NCBI GenBank assembly: GCA_027296665.1
Contig: JAPUIV010000184.1
Location: 1 to 10,984, forward strand
Length of the DNA stretch: 10,984 nt
Source of the DNA: Acidobacteriota bacterium
Lineage (GTDB): Bacteria > Acidobacteriota > Polarisedimenticolia > JAPUIV01
Direction of reading: 5' to 3'
Shown here one piece after another: positions 1-5,947 of the stretch. Every line of letters begins with the position of its first letter. Within the stretch, counting starts at the first letter, position 1. A program made the position numbers and the translations under genes. A model generated the notes under the pieces. The model had not been told where the DNA came from. It worked only from the letters and a program-made list of their open reading frames with translations, and searched no databases.

Positions 1-361
1 TCTCGAGGAGACCCTGCAGGGTGCCATCCTCGCCGTGAATGCCATGGAGAACCGGGAATACGACATCCAGCGGGGGCGCCGGCTTCTTCCCCGCCGGTTC
101 CTCACACCCCAGGCCGATCAGCTGCCGGGCGATCGCCTCCGAACCTTCGGCGGCGGGTATATCGGCGGTGAGAACCCGGGTTTCGGGTGAGGGCAGGGCC
201 CGAAGCGGTACCCACTTCCCCTCCGGGGTGATGCCGATCGGCACCGCCTCGTGCCGGTTCTCCCGGAGCACCTCCAGCACGAACCTCGCCGATTGCAGCG
301 AGACGGAATGCTCCACCGAACGGCCGCCGAGAAGGACACCGACTCTCAGACGTCTTTTCAT
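1..361 (-). CDS. ddl: D-alanine--D-alanine ligase, N-terminal part (runs off the left edge)
   Basis: This gene would make D-Ala-D-Ala with ATP for peptidoglycan precursor synthesis in the cytoplasm. Only the first 120 codons are inside the window. The translation begins MKRRLRVGVLLGGRSVEHSV and shows the Ddl N-terminal signature GGRSVEHSVSL (residues 12-22; Glu17 corresponds to the conserved substrate-binding Glu). It also has HGIHGEDGTLQGLLE (residues 107-120), the family's HGxxGEDGTxQG block. An insert rich in Pro and Ala (about residues 58-97) lies between the two, a region of variable length in the family. The ATG overlaps the hflX stop codon as ATGA, with AAGGAAGG just upstream, so it is probably translationally coupled to hflX and expressed from the hflX promoter. 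The ATP-grasp domain lies beyond the window, so completeness cannot be judged. Family assignment is confident from the two motifs. Confidence 0.93.
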   Translation of the reverse strand, partial: MKRRLRVGVLLGGRSVEHSVSLQSARFVLEVLRENRHEAVPIGITPEGKWVPLRALPSPETRVLTADIPAAEGSEAIARQLIGLGCEEPAGKKPAPPLDVVFPVLHGIHGEDGTLQGLLE

Positions 362-1644
362 CCGCCTTCCTTTCCGATGATCCCGCGTATTCTTTCGACG
401 TTCACCCGGGAGGTTCGGATGCGGATCCGCATGTAGCCGTTCCGGCTTGTGGTGTCGATCACCTCGGCCAGGGAATGGATCCTGGAAATCAGGCGGGTCG
501 ATCCGATCGGCACCGATACCCAGTCCTCCATCAGGACCTCCCACGCGGCCGCCTCGATCCGTTCCCGCAACTCCTCGAGATGGGTGCCGATCAGGGCGGA
601 AACGAAGATCCCCTCGGGATCCTGTTGCCGGGCCCGATCGAGAATGGTCGGATCGGCCACCGAGTCGATCTTGTTATAAACGGTGATCCTCGGTTTGTCG
701 AGGGCGCCGAGATCACCCAGGACCCGTTCGGTGACCTCGCGTTGCACCTCATAATTGGGGTGTCCGAGGTCTATGATCTCGACCAGGAGATCGGCCTCCA
801 ATGCCTCCTGGAGAGTGCTGCGGAACGAGGCGATCAGCTGGTGCGGGAGCTTGCGGATGAAACCGACGGTGTCGGTGAGAACGATGTCCTTTCCCTGGCG
901 GGTCCGATACCGGCGGGTCATCGGGTCCAGGGTGGCGAACAGGCGATCCTCCACCTTGGCCGCCGCCCGGGTCAGGCGATTCAGGAGGGTCGATTTTCCG
1001 GAATTGGTGTAACCGATCAGGGCCGCCTGGTAGGCGCGGCTCCTCCCCTTGCGGCGCACCTGGCGGCTTTTCTCGATGGTTCGCAGGGCGGAAGAGAGTT
1101 GCGAGATCTTTTTTCGGACGATCCGCCGGTCGATCTCCAGCTGGGTCTCACCGACCCCGCGCACCCCGATTCCGCCCACCTGCCGGGACAAATGGGTCCA
1201 TCTCCGCGTCAACCGGGGCAACAGGTAGCGCAACTGGGCCAGTTCCACCTGGGTGCGGGCCTCGCGGCTGCGGGCGCCGCGCGCGAAGATGTCCAGGATC
1301 AGGGCGGAACGGTCGATGACCCTGACCTCGATCAGTTTCTCCAGGTTGCGGGCCTGGGCGGGACTCAGGTCCTGGTCGAAGATGATCAGATCGGCCTTCT
1401 CGGCGCGGGCCATGGCCGCCAGATCGGCCGCCTTCCCCCTGCCGATCAGGTGGGCAGGATCGAGGACGGACCGTTCCTGGAGGAGGGTGCCGACGACGAC
1501 ACCACCCGCGGTCCGGGTGAGCCTGGCCAGCTCCTCGAGGTGTTCCTCAACTTCTTCTTTGGGTTGGCGGGGTAAACTCACCCCAACAAGGATGGCACGT
1601 TCCCGGTGGAAACCGGGCTGAGAATGGTCAGAACCCGCTTCCAA
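358..1644 (-). CDS. hflX: GTPase HflX (ribosome-splitting GTPase)
   Basis: HflX binds the 50S subunit and splits stalled or stress-damaged ribosomes; it acts in the cytoplasm. The 428-residue protein is of normal family length. In order: an HflX N-terminal domain (about 15-115), a helical linker with GGIGVRGVGETQLE (157-170), a G domain with P-loop GYTNSGKST (211-219), switch I FATLDPMTR (236-244), G3 DTVGF (258-262), G4 NKID (324-327) and G5 SAL (349-351), and a short C-terminal domain (about 375-428). Switch I has Met where Thr is usual in ATLDPTTR, a conservative oddity. The start is TTG at 1644, because an in-frame TGA lies directly upstream and GGGAG sits 6 bases before it. A strong promoter lies immediately upstream, so hflX-ddl can be transcribed independently of the redox genes. 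The stop overlaps the ddl start by 4 bases. Confidence 0.95.
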   Translation of the reverse strand: MEAGSDHSQPGFHRERAILVGVSLPRQPKEEVEEHLEELARLTRTAGGVVVGTLLQERSVLDPAHLIGRGKAADLAAMARAEKADLIIFDQDLSPAQARNLEKLIEVRVIDRSALILDIFARGARSREARTQVELAQLRYLLPRLTRRWTHLSRQVGGIGVRGVGETQLEIDRRIVRKKISQLSSALRTIEKSRQVRRKGRSRAYQAALIGYTNSGKSTLLNRLTRAAAKVEDRLFATLDPMTRRYRTRQGKDIVLTDTVGFIRKLPHQLIASFRSTLQEALEADLLVEIIDLGHPNYEVQREVTERVLGDLGALDKPRITVYNKIDSVADPTILDRARQQDPEGIFVSALIGTHLEELRERIEAAAWEVLMEDWVSVPIGSTRLISRIHSLAEVIDTTSRNGYMRIRIRTSRVNVERIRGIIGKEGG

Positions 1645-1663
1645 TCATCACTCCCTGATGTTA

Positions 1664-1692
1664 ATTGTATGTCCGGGCGGGAAGACCGTCAA
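1664..1692 (-). promoter_or_regulatory. Predicted sigma-70 promoter of hflX-ddl
   Basis: On the minus strand the sequence reads TTGACG (1692-1687), a 17-base spacer, and TACAAT (1669-1664). Each hexamer matches the sigma-70 consensus at 5 of 6 positions with ideal spacing. It lies in the 89-base gap between the TlpA-like gene and hflX. Transcription would start near 1656-1659, leaving a leader of only about 12-15 bases that just contains the GGGAG ribosome-binding site. This is a sequence-based prediction only. Confidence 0.7.
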
Positions 1693-1733
1693 CGTGGGAC
1701 CGGGACGGCGTGCGGCCCCGGGGGGAGGGCGGG

Positions 1734-2315
1734 TCAACCCCTCGCCGAAGCGGTGGTCACGCTGGCCGGAAGCTTGTCCAGAAGGGTCTCGATTCTCCGT
1801 TCCAGGTCTGGAGGGAGTTCCGATCCCTCGTAGGCAAGTGTGCCGTCGGGGGCGATCAGGTAGCTGTAGGGCACGTAGATCGCCCCCAGCTTGCTGGTGA
1901 CCTCGTCGTTCTCGTCGAACAGGATCGAATAGCTGACCTCGTTGCGTTTCATGAATCCCCGGATCGCCTTCTCGTTCTGGCCATACGGGACGCCGAGGCC
2001 GAGCACTTCCAATCCTCGATCCCGGTACTTGTTCTGCAGGGCGGTCAGGATGGGAACCTCCTCTATGCAGGGGGGGCACCAGACGGCCCAGAGCACCACC
2101 AGGACCACTTTGTTTCCTCTCATCTCGGCGAGGTGCTTGACCTCTCCGTCGATAGTCTTCAGGGTGAAGTCGGGCACCAGTTTCCCGAGGTTCTTGGCGG
2201 CAACATCCCATTCCCCTGCGCCGGTTCCGGTGCCGCCGGCCATCCCCGCGGCGGGAAGCCAGATCGAGATCAGGAGAATGGAGATCGGAGCGGCAAGATG
2301 ATTTCGACGATTCAT
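1734..2315 (-). CDS. TlpA/ResA-type periplasmic thiol-disulfide oxidoreductase
   Basis: The predicted role is to reduce (or isomerise) disulfides of extracytoplasmic proteins, with electrons supplied by the DsbD-like protein encoded just upstream. The 193-residue product starts with a Sec-type signal peptide (MNRR, hydrophobic stretch about 8-22, plausible cleavage after AAGMA near residue 26). It has no lipobox Cys. The mature domain (about 42-185) opens with the TlpA/AhpC-TSA-like PDFTLKTIDG and has the active site WCPPC (79-83), typical of ResA/TlpA/CcmG. The cis-Pro loop is VPY (Pro149-Tyr150) rather than the common TPT/VPT. ATG at 2315 is supported by GAGG 8 bases upstream. The gene follows the membrane transporter gene by 14 bases. 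It could alternatively be a cytochrome c maturation ResA/CcmG-type protein, but no ccm/ccs genes are visible here. Confidence 0.88.
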   Translation of the reverse strand: MNRRNHLAAPISILLISIWLPAAGMAGGTGTGAGEWDVAAKNLGKLVPDFTLKTIDGEVKHLAEMRGNKVVLVVLWAVWCPPCIEEVPILTALQNKYRDRGLEVLGLGVPYGQNEKAIRGFMKRNEVSYSILFDENDEVTSKLGAIYVPYSYLIAPDGTLAYEGSELPPDLERRIETLLDKLPASVTTASARG

Positions 2316-2329
2316 TTTCTATACCTCGA

Positions 2330-3058
2330 TCAATAAAGGAACTGGCCCATCTTCACAAGGAAATATTCTCCCACAAGAAGCATGCTGAACCCGAATCCTT
2401 TTTTCACCCACACCATCCAGCGGCCGGCCTTCGGGAGGGAGGACAGGGAACCGGCAAAGGTGCCGACCAGAAGGAGAAGGAAACCCAGGCCGAAGGCGAA
2501 GGTGAACAACAGGGCCGATCCATATAGTACATTGGCCTGGCTCCCAACGTACAGCAGCAAGGTACCGAGGACCGGCGCGGTGCAGGGCGCCGCGACGAAC
2601 CCCGAGGCCATCCCCATGAGAAAGGCGCCGGTATAGCCCCGCACACCGCCCCCGCCGCTGCGGGTGAGAAAGCCGGGCAGCCGGAAGGGGATCACATCCA
2701 GCATGTTCAGCCCGAACAGGATGATGATGTTGGCGACAAAAAAATAGACCCACGGGTTGGTGCTGATGCTGCCGAAGAATCGATGCGTCAGGGCGGCGAA
2801 GGCGCCCAGGGCAGCGTACACCGCAGCCATGCCCAGGACATACACCAGGGTGCGCCGGAAGGCATGTCCTTTCGAACCGGCGCTGGTGCCGCCTATGTAG
2901 GTGACGGTGACGGGGATCATCGGGTAGACGCAGGGAGTGAAGCTGGTGAGAACCCCGGCCAGAAAGACGATGCCGAAGGCCATGATCGACCCGTGGCCCA
3001 GGTATCCCTCCAGGAGGATCCGGAGACTGTCGCCCCACTGGTTCAGTGTTTGCTGCAA
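2330..3058 (-). CDS. DsbD/CcdA-type membrane thiol-disulfide transporter (transmembrane domain only)
   Basis: This integral membrane protein passes reducing equivalents from cytoplasmic thioredoxin to a periplasmic thiol acceptor. The 242 residues show six likely membrane segments (about 25-44, 70-92, 103-122, 145-168, 180-203, 216-238). The two diagnostic Cys-Pro motifs are TPCVYPMIPV (Cys43) and APCTAPVLG (Cys159), the redox pair of the DsbD beta domain/CcdA family. The periplasmic alpha and gamma domains of full DsbD are absent; the adjacent TlpA-like gene can supply that function in trans, and the upstream thioredoxin gene the electron donor. The start is TTG at 3058: an in-frame TAG lies directly before it and a run of eight G serves as the Shine-Dalgarno. 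The next ATG (residue 26) would cut into the first membrane segment. Gene spacing of 16 and 14 bases to its neighbours indicates an operon. Confidence 0.9.
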   Translation of the reverse strand: MQQTLNQWGDSLRILLEGYLGHGSIMAFGIVFLAGVLTSFTPCVYPMIPVTVTYIGGTSAGSKGHAFRRTLVYVLGMAAVYAALGAFAALTHRFFGSISTNPWVYFFVANIIILFGLNMLDVIPFRLPGFLTRSGGGGVRGYTGAFLMGMASGFVAAPCTAPVLGTLLLYVGSQANVLYGSALLFTFAFGLGFLLLLVGTFAGSLSSLPKAGRWMVWVKKGFGFSMLLVGEYFLVKMGQFLY

Positions 3059-3074
3059 CTACCCCCCCCTGGCT

Positions 3075-3398
3075 CTACAGCAGTTTGTTGATCCGGTCGA
3101 TCAATTGCCGTTTCGGGACATTGCCGACGATCTGGTCCTTGACCTCGCCGTCGCGCATCAGGAGAAGGGTCGGAACGGAAAGGACTCCGAAACGGGCGGC
3201 GGAGTTGCGATTGTTGTCGACATCGACCCGGATCACCCGCAGTTTCCCCTCATACTCGGCGGCGATCTCCTCGAGGACCGGGACCAGCAGTTTGCAGGGC
3301 CCACACCATTCGGCCGAAAAATCGACCAGAACCGGCAGGGTCGATTTATCCACTTCCTGTTCGAAGGTATCGTCACTCACCTCTGCTATAGCTGCCAT
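3075..3398 (-). CDS. trxA: Thioredoxin
   Basis: This is a cytoplasmic dithiol-disulfide reductase of 107 residues, the standard thioredoxin length. The active site WCGPC occupies 31-35 (Cys32, Cys35), the buried Asp is Asp26 and the cis-proline is Pro76 in SVPT. All fall at the same positions as in E. coli TrxA. There is no signal peptide, so it is cytoplasmic and the natural electron donor to the DsbD-like protein encoded 16 bases downstream. ATG at 3398 was chosen because GGAGG lies directly upstream and the protein then begins at the normal thioredoxin N-terminus. The frame stays open much further upstream (to 3812), but that part is out-of-frame anti-sigma sequence. It lies 11 bases after the anti-sigma gene, so co-regulation by the adjacent sigma factor is likely (inference). 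Confidence 0.95.
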   Translation of the reverse strand: MAAIAEVSDDTFEQEVDKSTLPVLVDFSAEWCGPCKLLVPVLEEIAAEYEGKLRVIRVDVDNNRNSAARFGVLSVPTLLLMRDGEVKDQIVGNVPKRQLIDRINKLL

Positions 3399-3409
3399 TC
3401 CCCCTCCAT

Positions 3410-4069
3410 TCAGATATTTGTAACCTGCGAGACATCGATGTAACCGATCTCCTCGTACAGCCGGCCCTCCACCTCCACCTCGGTTCCCCGCATCGGGGGG
3501 GTAAAGAGGAGATCCTGAACTTCCGGCTTGTTGACGAAATTCAGCAGATCCCCCTCCGAGGTGAGAAGGCCGGTCATGTGGCCATACTTCTTGCAGTGCC
3601 GCTGCGCCTCGATCGGTACCCCGGCGGCACTGCAACCGGCGCAGACCAGGTGCCCCTTCACATGCACCGCCTCGCCGGCGAGGGCCAACGAGGTTCCCGG
3701 ACCGAAGGCTCCATTCTGGAGACCTTGGGGAAGGCCAAGCCAGAACATGGCGACCAGCAATCCGGCAACCGCGGTGCCGAGGGCGGGGCGCGAAACAAGG
3801 GAGCTTGCCCACTTCCAGGCCCGAAACCGCAACCGGTCACTCTGATCGTCCACCTCTTTGAGGGCCGCCTGGATCCGGGTGTCGAGCCCCGGCGGGGTTT
3901 GATGGTATTCGAGCTGACCGAGGGTATCCCGGAACCAGCCCTCGAACCCCGCCCGTTTGCCGCACGCCTGGCATGCCTCGACGTGGCGCTGGATCTTGCC
4001 GGTCTCGGACAGGGGCAGCTCCCCGTCCACGAAAAAGACCAGTCGGTTCAATACTTCTTTACATTCCAC
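3410..4069 (-). CDS. Transmembrane zinc-finger anti-sigma factor with extracytoplasmic Cys/His-rich domain
   Basis: The predicted role is to hold the ECF sigma factor encoded directly upstream. In numbering from GTG 4069, the N-terminus (ECKEVLNRLVFFVDGEL) is typical of anti-sigma factors. His29-x3-Cys33-x2-Cys36 with Cys3 gives a zinc-binding anti-sigma (ZAS/zf-HC2) motif. One membrane segment is at about 95-116. The extracytoplasmic part (about 125-219) contains Cys143-x2-Cys146, His158-Cys159 and His164, then a beta-rich stretch (EVEVEGRLYEEIGYIDV) suggestive of a small OB-like fold. I do not recognise a named family for it. GTG 4069 is preferred: GGGAGG lies 9 bases before it and it gives the usual anti-sigma start. 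GTG 4090 would add 7 residues but has no visible ribosome-binding site. The start overlaps the sigma gene end by 11 bases, implying translational coupling. Confidence 0.85.
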   Translation of the reverse strand: MECKEVLNRLVFFVDGELPLSETGKIQRHVEACQACGKRAGFEGWFRDTLGQLEYHQTPPGLDTRIQAALKEVDDQSDRLRFRAWKWASSLVSRPALGTAVAGLLVAMFWLGLPQGLQNGAFGPGTSLALAGEAVHVKGHLVCAGCSAAGVPIEAQRHCKKYGHMTGLLTSEGDLLNFVNKPEVQDLLFTPPMRGTEVEVEGRLYEEIGYIDVSQVTNI

Positions 4070-4712
4070 CTTGGGAATCCTCCCTTTCACCGGTTCGGGA
4101 TCTCAACTTGACAGGGGTCCTGGAGGCCGCCGCCGGATCGGTCTTCCGTACATCCTGCAGGTGCTCCACCAGATGAACCTGGAGAAGCTTCCTGGCCCGG
4201 TGCAACCGGGACATCACCGTTCCGATGGGGCAGTCGAGGATGGAGGCAATCTCCCGGTAGGTCAGCCCCTCCATGGAGGAGAGAACGACCACGATCCGGA
4301 ACTCGGGGGGGAGCAGATTCAGGGCCTGTTCGATCTCCTGGCGGACCAGACTGCTTTCGAGACTCTTCTCCGGGTCTCCCCAATCGGGGGCGGCCCCCAT
4401 CTCAAAGCTGTTATCGAGAGAGTACTCGACCTTTGAAAGGTCGACCATCTCCGGTTTCCTCCGTTGCTGGCGGTACCGGTTGATGAAGTTGTTCCGCAGG
4501 ATCCGGAACAGCCAGGCCTTGCAGTTGGTGCCTTGCTCGTACTGGTCAAAAAACCGGTAGGCCCGCAGGTAGGTCTCCTGGACCAGATCCTCGGCCTCGG
4601 CCCGGTTCCGGGTCATCTTCACCGCCAGATTGAACATCGCGTCCATGTGAATCCAGGCAACCTCCTGAAAATTGGTCCGATTCTCCTGTTTCGAACCCTG
4701 TTTCTTCACCAA
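4059..4712 (-). CDS. ECF-type RNA polymerase sigma factor (sigma-70 family, RpoE-like)
   Basis: This alternative sigma factor directs RNA polymerase to a stress regulon. The 217 residues contain region 2 (about 20-84: HMDAMFNLAVKMTRNRAEAE, then DLVQETYLRAYRFF and WLFRILRNNFINRYR) and region 4 (about 127-178: LPPEFRIVVVLSSMEGLTYREI and GTVMSRLHRARKLL). There is no region 1 or 3, as expected for an ECF sigma. A tail of about 36 polar residues extends beyond region 4. Start is TTG 4712 (AAGG 6 bases upstream); GTG 4709 is equally plausible. The cognate anti-sigma gene overlaps its 3' end, and thioredoxin, DsbD-like and TlpA-like genes follow in the same run. This points to an extracytoplasmic thiol, envelope or metal stress response. 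The ECF subgroup cannot be set from reading alone. Confidence 0.93.
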   Translation of the reverse strand: MVKKQGSKQENRTNFQEVAWIHMDAMFNLAVKMTRNRAEAEDLVQETYLRAYRFFDQYEQGTNCKAWLFRILRNNFINRYRQQRRKPEMVDLSKVEYSLDNSFEMGAAPDWGDPEKSLESSLVRQEIEQALNLLPPEFRIVVVLSSMEGLTYREIASILDCPIGTVMSRLHRARKLLQVHLVEHLQDVRKTDPAAASRTPVKLRSRTGEREDSQGGM

Positions 4713-4750
4713 TCTCTACCTTATCGATAACAACCAAAAGGTCGGATCTG

Positions 4751-4760
4751 TTTCCGGAAA
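4751..4760. repeat. Perfect 10-base palindrome upstream of the sigma gene (candidate operator)
   Basis: The sequence tttccggaaa is a perfect palindrome 38 bases upstream of the sigma start. A second palindrome, ggaattcc, lies at 4776-4783. On the plus strand, 4754-4773 can also fold as a 7-bp stem with one G-U pair and a 6-base loop. No run of U follows in the minus direction, so it is not a typical terminator for the asparaginase gene. A regulator or ECF-sigma binding role is only a guess. Confidence 0.25.
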
Positions 4761-4785
4761 TGGCCCTTTTCGGGTGGAATTCCTC

Positions 4786-4814
4786 ATTTTAGCCCAGAAT
4801 GCCGTCCGGAGCAA
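4786..4814 (-). promoter_or_regulatory. Candidate sigma-70 promoter of the sigma/anti-sigma/thiol-relay operon
   Basis: On the minus strand TTGCTC (4814-4809), a 17-base spacer and TAAAAT (4791-4786) resemble a sigma-70 promoter (3/6 and 5/6 matches). The predicted start near 4779 leaves a leader of about 67 bases carrying the TTTCCGGAAA palindrome. A GGAA-type ECF -35 element could sit at GGAAAC (4758-4753), which would suit autoregulation, but no convincing -10 accompanies it. This 116-base gap (4713-4828) holds no gene. Confidence 0.35.
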
Positions 4815-4828
4815 CATGTAGGCCCCGG

Positions 4829-5854
4829 TCAGGGGCTCTCCAGGCGAAAAACCGGCACCACGCGGCCTGCCTCCGCCCCGCGGAGGGTCCGGACCGGGCC
4901 GACCTGGCGGCGCCGCACCGACTCGAGGATGTTGGCGGGGAACTCCCCCGCCCGGCCCACCGCCTCGAGGAGGGCGGCGGCGCGGATCGGGCCGCCCTCC
5001 CCCGCCGCCATCTTGACGGCCAGGCCGATCCCGCGGCGGTCGCGGTGAAACCCCGCGGCGATGAATCCGTCCGCCCCCACCTTGACCAGGATCTGCGAAC
5101 CGAGTTCCCGCATCAGGTCGGTGCCGAGCCGGCCGGTGCCGGCCACCATCAACGGATGGCTCCGCATGGCGGCGGCGATCCGGCCGAGGGCGGGGATCGG
5201 CGGGTGCGCCGCGCCGGGTTCCGCCAGCCGGGCGTAGCCGAGGGCCGCCTTCCAGAGCGGCAGGGCGAAGGTGGGAACGGAGCATCCATCCAGCCCGGTG
5301 GAAATCGCCTCCGCCGGATGATCACAGCATCGCGCCACCGCCTCCAGGCAGAGCCGCTGGACCGGATGATCCGGTTCGGTGTAGGTCTCGAGACCGGCAT
5401 CGAGATGCCGGGCCAGCGCGAGCATGCCGGCATGTTTGCCCGAGCAGTTGTTCTGAAGGAGGGTCGGCACCCGGCCGGCGCGAATGTTCCCCTCGGCCGT
5501 ATCCCGGTGGAAAGGCCGGTGCGTGCCGCACCGGAGGTCGGTTTCCGCCAACCCGGCCCGGCGCAGGATGGAGGCGACCACCTTCGTGTGTTCCGGCTCA
5601 CCGCCGTGCGAGCCGGCCATGACGGCCAGCTCCTGGTCCGGAAAGGCGAATCGATCGGCCGCTCCGGTCTCAATCAAGGGAAGAAGCTGGAACGGTTTCG
5701 CGCCGCTGCGCAGATAGACCATTTGCCCGACATCGCCAGCCGCCAGCAGGACGCGGCCGGTCGACTCCACCACGGCGATGGAGCCGTGGTGCACGGTCTC
5801 GATCAGCTCCCCGCGGTACACCGCGACGAGGGGAACGTTTCGGGGCGGATTCAT
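4829..5854 (-). CDS. L-asparaginase II (Rhizobium etli-type, thermolabile asparaginase family)
   Basis: It hydrolyses L-asparagine to aspartate and ammonia. The 341 residues align along their length with the asparaginase II family (PF06089), unrelated to E. coli AnsA/AnsB. Visible conserved blocks are LRSGAKPFQLLPLIETGAAD (48-67; Ser50 and Lys53), the Ser82-His83 block (GSHGGEPEH), NNCSGKHAGML (135-145; Cys137, Lys140, His141), DGCSVPTFALP (189-199; Cys191) and KVGADG (258-263; Lys258). In the R. etli enzyme two Ser-Lys tandems and a zinc site made by Cys, Lys and Cys lie in these same blocks, so this copy looks catalytically intact (family knowledge plus inference). There is no signal peptide, so it is cytoplasmic. 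ATG 5854 is the clear start, with only a weak GGGGA upstream. It faces the M16 gene across a divergent promoter region and does not look functionally tied to the sigma gene downstream. Confidence 0.93.
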   Translation of the reverse strand: MNPPRNVPLVAVYRGELIETVHHGSIAVVESTGRVLLAAGDVGQMVYLRSGAKPFQLLPLIETGAADRFAFPDQELAVMAGSHGGEPEHTKVVASILRRAGLAETDLRCGTHRPFHRDTAEGNIRAGRVPTLLQNNCSGKHAGMLALARHLDAGLETYTEPDHPVQRLCLEAVARCCDHPAEAISTGLDGCSVPTFALPLWKAALGYARLAEPGAAHPPIPALGRIAAAMRSHPLMVAGTGRLGTDLMRELGSQILVKVGADGFIAAGFHRDRRGIGLAVKMAAGEGGPIRAAALLEAVGRAGEFPANILESVRRRQVGPVRTLRGAEAGRVVPVFRLESP

Positions 5855-5874
5855 GGGTTTGTTTCCCCGTATTC

Positions 5875-5903
5875 TTGACAGGAAAGAGGGCGTATTCTAC
5901 ATT
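5875..5903 (+). promoter_or_regulatory. Predicted sigma-70 promoter of the M16-larC-metG operon
   Basis: A perfect -35 box TTGACA (5875-5880) is followed by 17 bases and TACATT (5898-5903, 4/6 match). Transcription would start near 5910, giving a leader of about 38 bases before the peptidase ATG. The -10 overlaps the opposing -10 of the asparaginase promoter by two bases. Confidence 0.65.
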
Positions 5904-5921
5904 ACGGTTCCCGCGTTTCAA
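5894..5921 (-). promoter_or_regulatory. Predicted sigma-70 promoter of the asparaginase gene
   Basis: On the minus strand TTGAAA (5921-5916), a 16-base spacer and TAGAAT (5899-5894) each match consensus at 5 of 6 positions. The start would fall near 5887, about 33 bases before the asparaginase ATG. The site is interleaved with the plus-strand promoter at 5875-5903. Confidence 0.6.
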
Positions 5922-5947
5922 AACCCAGGGAAGATTTCCGCCAACAG

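Noticed and set aside
475..1575. Long plus-strand open frame (366 codons) across hflX
   Set aside because: It is antisense to a clear HflX GTPase with all G motifs. The translation is rich in Gly, Asp, Gln and Pro with no recognisable domain, as expected for a shadow frame in GC-rich DNA.
1693..1733. Possible terminator after the TlpA-like gene (GC-rich CCCCCCGGGG stretch)
   Set aside because: The inverted repeat is very short with no usable loop and no U run follows, so a rho-independent terminator cannot be supported.
3399..3812. Upstream extension of the thioredoxin frame to a 245-residue protein
   Set aside because: The extra residues are the anti-sigma gene read in another frame. A good Shine-Dalgarno and normal thioredoxin length support ATG 3398.
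4070..4090. Longer anti-sigma start at GTG 4090
   Set aside because: It has no visible ribosome-binding site and adds seven residues before the usual anti-sigma N-terminus. GTG 4069 has GGGAGG upstream. It is kept only as an alternative.
4754..4773. Hairpin CCGGAAA/TTTTCGG as a terminator for the asparaginase gene
   Set aside because: On the minus-strand transcript the stem contains an A-C mismatch and is not followed by a U run.
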